A program made the translations under genes and the position numbers. A stretch of 32,437 bases of DNA from Pseudomonadota bacterium (GTDB taxonomy: Bacteria > Myxococcota_A > Polyangia > Haliangiales > Haliangiaceae), in NCBI GenBank assembly GCA_023386455.1, contig JAEWJO010000369.1, forward strand, positions 1 to 32,437, read 5' to 3'. The notes beneath the pieces are model-generated. The model worked only from the letters and a program-made list of their open reading frames with translations. It ran no database searches and was not told the origin of the DNA. Below are positions 15,256 through 24,518 of the stretch, piece by piece; position 1 is the stretch's first letter, and each line of letters begins with the position of its first letter.

Positions 15256-16107
15256 CTAGGGAGCGAACACCTCGTGGAGCTCGAGCTCTCTCACCTCGCC
15301 TTTCGCGTCGCCCTCGTCGGCCCTGACCTTGTACGCGAGACCGCCGGCGATGACCTCGACGACCGTGCCGGCGTCGAGGTACTGGCGCGGCTCCCGCTCC
15401 ACGCCGAGACGGGCGACGCTCGTCGTCGCGAATACGCCGCGCACCTTCGCACCCTTCTTGAACCGCTTGATCACGAGCGGCTTCACGTCGGTCTTCTGCT
15501 TCGCATGGCCGACGCTCAAGACCCACGCGCTCGCCGGCTCGGTGCCGGCGCCGACGTAGTAGCCCACGCATAGAAATCCGTCGATCCGGAACGAGACCGG
15601 AGCGCCCATCGAGAGCGTCCCGTCGACCGGCCGAACGAGAGCGGCCGGGACGTCGTAGCTGTCGACCTCGGCGATCACGAACGCCTTGATCGTGTAGACC
15701 ACGCCACCGGCGGTCTTCGCGACCTTCGTGATGCGGCCGAGCCGTGCCGAGGAGAAGAGGCCCGGTCGCTCCTGATAGCGAACCAGCGCACCGCGCTTCA
15801 GCACCGGCGACGTGTTCGGCGGCGCGACGAACGCACCGGGCACGACGACCTCGCCGTTCACGCCCTCGACGACGAGCGCGTTTGCTTCGGCTCGCAGGAC
15901 CGTTGCCTCGAAGATCGCGAGCGAGCCGTGCCAGTCGCTACCCTGGATCGGTGCGACGACCCGGGCGACTCCACTCTCGACGGGCGGCTTCACCGAGGGG
16001 CCGGCGAAGTCGTCGAACTTCAGAGGCGCGCCCCGGTCCGGACTGGCGAGCGCGACGGACGCGAGCAGGACGAGCGCGACGAGCGATTGCATGCACACGC
16101 GAGCCAT
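15256..16107 (-). CDS. Exported protein of unknown function
   Basis: 283 residues from ATG 16107, which gives the signal peptide MARVCMQSLVALVLLASVALAS; a downstream in-frame ATG at 16092 is an alternative. The mature part is beta-rich with many short Val/Gly strands. Two segments look faintly alike: LKRGALVRYQERP followed by GRITKVAKTAGGVVYTIKA, and FKKGAKVRGVFATTS followed by TVVEVIAGGLAYKVRA. This suggests two copies of a small barrel (SH3- or Tudor-like). I do not recognise a family. It is divergent from the phosphodiesterase gene at 16221 and follows no obvious operon partner. Confidence 0.6.
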   Translation of the reverse strand: MARVCMQSLVALVLLASVALASPDRGAPLKFDDFAGPSVKPPVESGVARVVAPIQGSDWHGSLAIFEATVLRAEANALVVEGVNGEVVVPGAFVAPPNTSPVLKRGALVRYQERPGLFSSARLGRITKVAKTAGGVVYTIKAFVIAEVDSYDVPAALVRPVDGTLSMGAPVSFRIDGFLCVGYYVGAGTEPASAWVLSVGHAKQKTDVKPLVIKRFKKGAKVRGVFATTSVARLGVEREPRQYLDAGTVVEVIAGGLAYKVRADEGDAKGEVRELELHEVFAP

Positions 16108-17898
16108 GGAGGTCCGACCTGTCGCACGAAATCGACGCGACGTGTTCGGTTTTCTGCGCGAGCTCGCGCACGCGAAGCTACGTAGAACGGCCCTCCCGCC
16201 CACGCGAGCTAGCCTCTCGGATGCCACGACGCGTCGCCCTGCTCGCAGCGATCGCGCTCGCGTGCGGCACGACGCGACAGGTGGTCGAGCTCGCGATCGG
16301 CGGCGACGAGAAGACGCTGCGCCACCGGCCACCGCATGCTCGCCAGAGCTCGCCCGGATCGTCGCAGATCCTGCTGATCGCATTCGACGGGATCTCGCGC
16401 GACCTGCTCTACGATCTGCTGCGCCAGGGCAAGCTACCGAACCTCGCGGCGCTGCTCGGCGGCGACGACCTCTCGCACGCGTACCTCGACGAGACGTTTC
16501 TGTCGGGCTTGCCGTCGACGACGATGGCCGCGTGGGTCAGCGTGCAGACCGGCGCCGGCGCCGCGCACACCGGCGTGACAGGCAACGAGTACTTCGTCCG
16601 CGAGCGGCGCGACTTCGTGTGCCCGGCGCCGGTGTCGTTCAGCGACGCGAAACCGACGCTGCGGATCTACACGCATGGCTACCTGAACGATCAGGTCGAG
16701 GTGCCGAGCGTTTACGAACGCATCCACGACCACGATCCGGACGCGCTCGTGTGGGTCGGCATGAACCACTTCTATCGCGGCGCGGACAAGCTGCTGCTCG
16801 CGCGGCGGACCGTGCTGGTCAAGGCGCTCGAGGTGTTCTTCGAGGACAAGATCGAGAAGCTGTCGCGCGAGACGTCGCGCGCGATCTACAAGGACCTCGA
16901 CGATGCCGCGATCGACGCGATCGTCAGCCGGCTCGCACCGCGCGCCCCCGTGCCCGACGTGCTGACGCTCTACATCTCCGGCACCGACCTGTGGGCGCAC
17001 GTCGCGAAGGAAGGTCCCGACGAGGCGCGCCGGAGCTATCTCACCGAGGTGGTCGACCCCGCGCTGCGACGCTTCGTTGCCAAGCTCCGCGAGAGGCGCG
17101 CGCTCGACAACCGGTGGGTGATCGTCACCGGCGATCATGGCCACACCGAGATCCGGAAGGACAAGGTGCACTCGATCAGCACCGGCGACGACGGCCCGGT
17201 CGGGCTGCTGCAGAAGGCCGGTTTCCGGCTGCGGCCGCTGCGGCACGTGGTCGCCGATAGCGATCCGTTCAGCGCCGTGCTCGCGTACGGCGGGGCGATG
17301 GCCTACGTGTACCTCGCGGACCGCTCGCGGTGCCCGGGCGCGCGCGACCGCTGCGACTGGACCGCGCCGCCGCGCTATCGCGAGGACGTGCTCGCAGCCG
17401 CCGACGCGTTCTACACGAACAACATCGATGGCCACCTCGCTCCGGCACTGCGCGGCACGCTCGACATGATCCTGGTGCGCCAGCCGAAGTCGAGCGCGGA
17501 GGTCGACGACCCGTTCGAGGTGTATGTCGGCGGTGGCGCGACGCTGGCGGTCGGCGAGTACCTGCGCGCGTACCCGCATCCGACGTACGTCGCTCTCGAG
17601 GAGCGTCTCGAGGAGCTCGCCGCCGGCCCGTACGGCGAGCGCGCCGGCGACATCCTGCTGATCGCGCACAACGGCGATCGCGACGTCGCCGACGACCGCT
17701 ACTACTTCGCCGGCCCCGATCACTCGTGGCACGGCAGCCCGTCGGCGCTCGACTCGGAGATCCCGCTGATCGTCGCGCATCGCGCGCACGCGACCGCGGC
17801 GATCGGGGCGTGGGTGAAGCCGATCCTCGGCGATCGACCGTTTCAGCGGAAGATCACCGACATCATGCTCGGGCTGCGCACGGCGCCGCCCGGCGTGA

Positions 17899-19311
<1,413 letters not shown>

Positions 19312-19314
19312 GGT

Positions 19315-20979
<1,665 letters not shown>

Positions 20980-20992
20980 CCCGATCGTCTAT

Positions 20993-21010
20993 CAAGCAAT
21001 TTATTGCTTG
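20993..21010. promoter_or_regulatory. Putative BoxR operator between boxC and boxR
   Basis: CAAGCAAT (20993-21000) and ATTGCTTG (21003-21010) form a perfect 8-bp inverted repeat with a TT spacer, in the 64-base divergent gap. It starts 14 bases upstream of the boxC ATG, and its last three bases overlap the candidate -35 of the regulator gene. A regulator bound here could control both directions. Confidence 0.75.
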
Positions 21011-21037
21011 TCACCTCCTATCACCATGCACTATATT
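21008..21037 (+). promoter_or_regulatory. Candidate promoter of boxR-like gene (leaderless)
   Basis: TTGTCA (21008-21013) and TATATT (21032-21037) are 18 bases apart. The expected start site, about seven bases after the -10, coincides with ATG 21044, so the message would be leaderless. The -35 touches the palindromic operator. Confidence 0.5.
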
Positions 21038-21043
21038 TCACCC

Positions 21044-21781
21044 ATGGATCTGCTGGCCACCGTCGGCACCGCCGTCCGCGCGCAGCGCGAGAAGCGCGGC
21101 TGGTCCCGGCGCGAGCTCGCCGAGCACAGCGGCCTGTCCGAGCGGTTTCTCGCGCAGCTCGAGGGCGGCGATGGGAACATCTCGCTCCGGCGCTTTGCCG
21201 AGGTCGCGCATGCACTCGGCACGACGATGACGGCGCTGCTCGAGCCGGCGGAGACGCCTGCCCAGAAGAAGCCGATCGCGCTCCTCGGCGTGCGCGGCGC
21301 CGGCAAGTCGAGCGTCGGCGCGGCGCTCGCAAAGAAGCTCGGCCTGCGCTTCATCGAGGTCGATCAGGAGATCGAGCAGGCCGCCGGCCTCGCACTCGCC
21401 GACATCTTCACGCTGCACGGCGAGGCCTACTATCGCCGCGTCGAGCGCGAGGTGCTGACCCGCCTGCTCGCCGACCCGCATCCGACGGTCCTCGCGACCG
21501 GCGGCTCGATCGTCAACGACCCGACGAACTTCGCGCTGCTCGAGGCGCGCGCGACCACCGTGTGGCTGCGCGCGACGCCGGAGGACCACTGGAACCGGGT
21601 CGTCGCGCAGGGCGATCAGCGACCGATGGCCGAGAATCCCCACGCCTTCGAGGAGCTCCGTGCATTGCTCGCCGCGCGGCAGAAGCTGTACGCGCGCGCC
21701 GACCGGACGCTCGACACCAGCAAGCTGACGATCAAGCAGGTCGTCACCGCGCTCGCCGGGCCAGCTGCTGGCCACCATTGA
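21044..21781 (+). CDS. boxR: BoxR/BzdR-type regulator: HTH domain fused to shikimate-kinase-like domain
   Basis: 245 residues from ATG 21044. In-frame starts at 21008 and 21026 exist but would lie upstream of the -10. Residues about 8-66 form an XRE-type helix-turn-helix (VRAQREKRGWSRRELAEHSG, then LSERFLAQLEGGDGNISLRR). Residues about 77-240 form a shikimate-kinase-like domain with the P-loop GVRGAGKSS, FIEVDQEIE, the GEAYYRRVEREVL segment and ATGGSIV. This fusion is the hallmark of BzdR and BoxR, which sense benzoyl-CoA with the kinase-like domain and release box/bzd promoters. Divergent placement next to boxC, with a shared palindrome, supports local control of the pathway. Inducer identity is from family knowledge. 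Confidence 0.93.
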   Translation: MDLLATVGTAVRAQREKRGWSRRELAEHSGLSERFLAQLEGGDGNISLRRFAEVAHALGTTMTALLEPAETPAQKKPIALLGVRGAGKSSVGAALAKKLGLRFIEVDQEIEQAAGLALADIFTLHGEAYYRRVEREVLTRLLADPHPTVLATGGSIVNDPTNFALLEARATTVWLRATPEDHWNRVVAQGDQRPMAENPHAFEELRALLAARQKLYARADRTLDTSKLTIKQVVTALAGPAAGHH

Positions 21782-21806
21782 CGCGACACTGGTAAGCTGA
21801 TACTTA
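21778..21806 (+). promoter_or_regulatory. Candidate promoter of the arsR-family gene
   Basis: TTGACG (21778-21783) and TACTTA (21801-21806) are 17 bases apart, a good sigma-70-like match. The -35 overlaps the stop of the boxR-like gene. The start site would be near 21813, at or just before the start codon. The -10 lies within the multi-half-site operator. Confidence 0.6.
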
Positions 21807-21825
21807 CGGTAAGTGATGGCTTACC
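21791..21825. promoter_or_regulatory. 35-bp ArsR operator built from four GTAAG half-sites
   Basis: GTAAG occurs at 21792-21796 and 21809-21813 and its complement CTTAC at 21803-21807 and 21820-21824. The whole 35 bp is symmetrical around 21808, with 13 of 17 positions matching, including seven-base outer arms GGTAAGC and GCTTACC. It covers the -10, the start site and the first codons of the arsR-family gene, as expected for an autorepressor. Confidence 0.8.
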
Positions 21826-22121
21826 AGCAGGGCTTCGCGGCACTCGGCGACGAGACGCGCCGGACGATCTTCGAGCGCGTCGCGAAGCGCCCGACCTCGG
21901 TCGGCAAGCTCGCCGAGGGTCTGGAGGTATCGCGGCCCGCCGTCAGCCAGCACCTGCGGGTGTTGCTCGAGGCCGGGCTCGTGCGCCAGCGCAAGGAGGG
22001 CGCGCGGTCGATCTATCAGGTCGATCCGCGCGGCGTGCAGGCGATGCGCGACTACCTCGACAGGTTCTGGGACCGCGCCCTCGCCGCGTTCAAGCAGGCC
22101 GTCGAATCGGAGGAAGAGTGA
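21816..22121 (+). CDS. ArsR-family winged-helix regulator
   Basis: 101 residues from ATG 21816; GTG 21813 is an equal alternative by one residue. The winged helix is FAALGDETRRTIFERVAKRP, then SVGKLAEGLEVSRPAVSQHL, RVLLEAGLVRQRKEGARSIY. No metal-binding cysteine pair is present, so it is not a metal sensor of the classical type. It belongs to the subgroup paired with SRPBCC/AHSA1 proteins, and the next gene is exactly such a partner with a GTGA overlap. It probably represses its own two-gene operon through the palindrome over its promoter. The signal is unknown. Confidence 0.92.
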   Translation: MAYQQGFAALGDETRRTIFERVAKRPTSVGKLAEGLEVSRPAVSQHLRVLLEAGLVRQRKEGARSIYQVDPRGVQAMRDYLDRFWDRALAAFKQAVESEEE

Positions 22122-22843
22122 CCGCAATCAACATCAAGAAGTCGATCACCGTCGAGGCCTCGCAACAGCGCGCGTTCCGCGTCTTCACCGACGGCATCGA
22201 CCGGTGGTGGCCGCGCGAGCACCACATCGGCCAGTCGCCGCTGGAGCGGTTCATCATCGAGCCGCGCCAGGGCGGTCGCTGGTACTCGGTCGGCAAGGAC
22301 GGCAGCGAGGCCGACGTCGGTCGCGTCCGCGCGTGGGAGCCCTACTCGCGCGTGCTGCTGACGTGGCAGATCACCAGCGAGTGGAAGTTCGATCCCGACT
22401 TCATCACCGAGGTCGAGGTCACGTTCACGGCCGAGGCGCCGCGCCGCACGCGCGTCGAGCTCGAGCACCGCAACCTCGAGAAGTTCGGTGACAAGGCCGA
22501 AGAGCTCCGCAAGACGTTCGAGTCCGACGGCGGCTGGAACAGCATGCTCGGCCTGTTCGGAAAGTCGCTCGCCGCCGTGAAGTACCTGATGACGTACGAA
22601 ACGACGAAGGAGACGCAGGCGAAGGCGGCGCCGCTCATGGCGGGCCACCGCGATCGCATCGACGAGTTCCAGCGCCGCGGCAAGCTGCTGATGGCCGGCC
22701 CCGTACTCGATGGCTCGGGTCGCGCGTTCGGCGTGTTCACCTCGAAGGACGCTGCCGAGGAGTTCATCGCCGGCGATCCGTTCGTCCTCGGCGGGGTGGT
22801 CGTGCGCCACTCGATCGTCGAGTGGATGGAAGTCCTCGACTAG
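22118..22843 (+). CDS. SRPBCC (AHSA1-type) domain fused to YCII-related domain
   Basis: 241 residues from GTG 22118, overlapping the arsR-family stop (GTGA), with GGAGG about eight bases upstream. Residues 1 to about 150 are an AHSA1-like START/SRPBCC fold: IKKSITVEASQQRAFRVFTD, FIIEPRQGGRWYS, RVRAWEPYSRVLLTWQ and WNSMLGLFGKSL. Residues about 165-241 are a YCII-like domain: HRDRIDEFQRRGKLLMAGPV, FGVFTSKDAAEEFIAGDPFV and VEWMEVL. The two are usually separate proteins, often both found in operons with ArsR or ECF regulators, so the fusion suggests joint action on one ligand. Enzymatic function is not known. The first part would bind a hydrophobic ligand in its cavity; that is inference. Confidence 0.88.
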   Translation: MTAINIKKSITVEASQQRAFRVFTDGIDRWWPREHHIGQSPLERFIIEPRQGGRWYSVGKDGSEADVGRVRAWEPYSRVLLTWQITSEWKFDPDFITEVEVTFTAEAPRRTRVELEHRNLEKFGDKAEELRKTFESDGGWNSMLGLFGKSLAAVKYLMTYETTKETQAKAAPLMAGHRDRIDEFQRRGKLLMAGPVLDGSGRAFGVFTSKDAAEEFIAGDPFVLGGVVVRHSIVEWMEVLD

Positions 22844-22875
22844 CCAGCCGAAACGGCGGGCCGGTCGGGAATCTC

Positions 22876-22902
22876 TTGACCGTGTTCCATTTCTTGTACA
22901 AT
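22876..22902 (+). promoter_or_regulatory. Candidate promoter of the RHH-protein gene
   Basis: TTGACC (22876-22881) and TACAAT (22897-22902) are 15 bases apart, which is short of the ideal 17. The -10 lies in an imperfect palindrome, CTTGTACAATGTATAAG (22894-22910), a possible operator. This AT-rich patch stands out from its surroundings. Confidence 0.45.
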
Positions 22903-22924
22903 GTATAAGGAACAGAGAACACTG

Positions 22925-23260
22925 ATGTCACGCCAAAGCCGCATCAAGCGCCTCTACTCCCGCCGGCTCGCGCGCCGGCTCGCCGACGCGACTGGCTCGA
23001 GCCGCACCGAGCTCGAGGCGCTCGCGGAGTACGAGTCCAAGCACGAGATCGCGCGCCAGCGTGACAAGGGCTGGAAGCTCGTCACCCGGCTCGAGACCGG
23101 CGAAGGCGTGTTCGTGCGCGACGACGACATCGTCGGACTCCACATCCAGCTGCCGTCGGCGCTCTACAAGCGCCTCGACGCGCAGGCCAACCAGCGCGAG
23201 ACCACCAAGCGTCAGATGGTCATCGCCGCACTCGAGCGCTACCTCGACCAGACCTCGTGA
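22925..23260 (+). CDS. Ribbon-helix-helix protein with basic N-terminal extension
   Basis: 111 residues from ATG 22925; an in-frame ATG at 22901 overlaps the -10 and is unlikely. The C-terminal ~43 residues look like an RHH (CopG/Arc-type) DNA-binding fold: IVGLHIQLPSALYKRLDAQA, then NQRETTKRQMVIAALERYLD. The N-terminal 68 residues are strongly basic and helical (SRQSRIKRLYSRRLARRLAD, then SRTELEALAEYESKHEIARQ), followed by GWKLVTRLETGEGVFVRDDD. The imperfect palindrome in its promoter would suit self-repression. No toxin gene is recognisable next to it; the downstream gene is a DUF962-like membrane protein. Role is unknown. Confidence 0.7.
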   Translation: MSRQSRIKRLYSRRLARRLADATGSSRTELEALAEYESKHEIARQRDKGWKLVTRLETGEGVFVRDDDIVGLHIQLPSALYKRLDAQANQRETTKRQMVIAALERYLDQTS

Positions 23261-23276
23261 CGCACAAGGAGCCCGC

Positions 23277-23609
23277 ATGACGGAGACGACGAGCCTCGAC
23301 GATGCGCAGTGTTTCGGCGACTACTGGGACCACTACCAGAAGCTGTATGCGCACCCGAAGTCGCGTGCGCTGCATGCCGTCGGTACGGCGGCGGCCATCG
23401 GCATCCTGGTGCTCGCCGTCGCGCGCCGCTCGACGAAGCTCGCGCTGCTCGCGCCGCTCGTCGATGCCGCGATCTCCCACAACTCGCGCCGGATGGGGTA
23501 CGTGAGGCCACGTCCACTCCGGCGTGCGTGGTGGCACGCGCGCGCCGAGTGGCGCCTGTTCCGCAACACGATCGAGGACGCCGAGCGCGACCTCCACGAC
23601 CGCTGGTAA
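23277..23609 (+). CDS. DUF962/Mpo1-like small membrane protein
   Basis: 110 residues, ATG 23277 with AAGGAG eight bases upstream. It begins with FGDYWDHYQKLYAHPKSRAL and HAVGTAAAIGILVLAVA, matching the YxxxHxxPxxRxLHxxGT signature of DUF962 (yeast Mpo1, an Fe-dependent dioxygenase of 2-hydroxy fatty acids). The histidines expected in the second half are changed: the region reads APLVDAAISHNSRRMG and then PRPLRRAWWHARAEWRLFRN. Two hydrophobic segments are visible (TAAAIGILVLAVA and LALLAPLVDAAI). Similarity to the first half is good. Activity is doubtful because only part of the histidine set can be matched. It lies 16 bases after the RHH gene, probably the same transcript. Confidence 0.7.
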   Translation: MTETTSLDDAQCFGDYWDHYQKLYAHPKSRALHAVGTAAAIGILVLAVARRSTKLALLAPLVDAAISHNSRRMGYVRPRPLRRAWWHARAEWRLFRNTIEDAERDLHDRW

Positions 23610-24494
23610 CTACATCGGCGTCGTCGTCGGCGTCGGCGCTGACGGCGGCGGAGGCGGCGGCCCGCCCGGCGGTCCACCGGGTGCCGGCTGCGGCCCGGTC
23701 GTCGGCATCGGCGCCGGATACGCCGGTGCCGGCGGGATCGCGGGCTGCTCGCGATTGCGGTCTGGCCGGATCGCGAACACGAGGCCACCCGACACGAACC
23801 AGCCGCTGTTGTCGAACCGGTCGCTGTAGAAGTTCGTCGCCGCGAGGTACGGCCCGAACACGGCGTGCCGGCCCACGAAGTGGATGCCCGCCGTGAACGA
23901 CGACGCGACGCCCTTGAACTTGAACGGATCGGCGTCGCTCGGGTCGCGGCTGATCGTCGCCGGCATGACGTTCAGGGCGAGGAGCGGCCGGACGAAGCCG
24001 CGCTTCGTCTGCACGACGGCCTGGAACGAGCCGTACGTCGCGCGCGCCGAGCTCTCCTCGGAATCGCCGCTGCCCGTCGTCACGCTCGCCGAGCTCGACA
24101 CCGAGCCGAGCTTCAGCGCGAACGCCATGTCGAACGACTCGCCGAGATCGACGTGCTGGCGCAGGCCGATCGAGCCGCCGGTCGGAATCGGCAGGACGAA
24201 GAAGTAGAGCGCGCCCTCGCCTGCGATCTCGATGTCGGTGTCGTCACCGATGCCGTAGCTGACGGTCATCGTCGCCGCGGCGGCGGGTGCGGCGCCGTAG
24301 CTGACCGCGCTCGTCGAGCCCGCCTGATCGCTGTCCTTGTTGTCGGAGATCAAGTCTAGCGTCGGCGCTTCGCCGCTGAGGGCGAACCCGAGGTGGCCCT
24401 TGCCGACGGTCGTCGCCGGCAACGGTGCGCCGGTCGAGACCGGCAGGATGCAACCGCCCGCGAGCAGCGCGCATGCAATGAGTGCGAACTTCAT
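23610..24494 (-). CDS. Barrel-like outer-membrane lipoprotein with Pro-rich tail
   Basis: 294 residues from ATG 24494. MKFALIACALLAGGC is a lipoprotein signal with lipobox LAGGC (Cys 15). The body (about 30-245) has alternating strands (MTVSYGIGDDTDIEIAGEGA, GSFQAVVQTKRGFVRPLLAL, FVGRHAVFGPYLAATNFYSD, GWFVSGGLVFAI) resembling a small outer-membrane barrel. From about residue 250 a Pro/Gly/Ala/Thr-rich tail follows (PAPAYPAPMPTTGPQ, then GGPPGGPPPPPPS), perhaps reaching into the cell wall or out of the cell. The gene ends base-to-base with the convergent DUF962 gene. It follows ligA by 24 bases with a UUCG hairpin in the gap. Function is unknown. Confidence 0.72.
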   Translation of the reverse strand: MKFALIACALLAGGCILPVSTGAPLPATTVGKGHLGFALSGEAPTLDLISDNKDSDQAGSTSAVSYGAAPAAAATMTVSYGIGDDTDIEIAGEGALYFFVLPIPTGGSIGLRQHVDLGESFDMAFALKLGSVSSSASVTTGSGDSEESSARATYGSFQAVVQTKRGFVRPLLALNVMPATISRDPSDADPFKFKGVASSFTAGIHFVGRHAVFGPYLAATNFYSDRFDNSGWFVSGGLVFAIRPDRNREQPAIPPAPAYPAPMPTTGPQPAPGGPPGGPPPPPPSAPTPTTTPM

Positions 24495-24499
24495 CGTTT

Positions 24500-24511
24500 C
24501 CCCCGAAGGGG
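24500..24511 (-). other. Short cUUCGg hairpin between ligA and the lipoprotein gene
   Basis: On the minus strand CCCC-TTCG-GGGG forms a four-pair stem with a stable UUCG tetraloop, between the ligA stop and the next ATG at 24494. There is no T tract, so it is not a typical terminator. Its G run is where the ribosome site should lie, so it might dampen translation. Confidence 0.35.
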
Positions 24512-24518
24512 ATTGTAC

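Noticed and set aside
23620..23740. GC-rich repeat-like stretch (ggcggcgga/ggcccgcccgg)
   Set aside because: It encodes the Pro/Gly-rich tail of the lipoprotein at 23610-24494 and needs no separate explanation.
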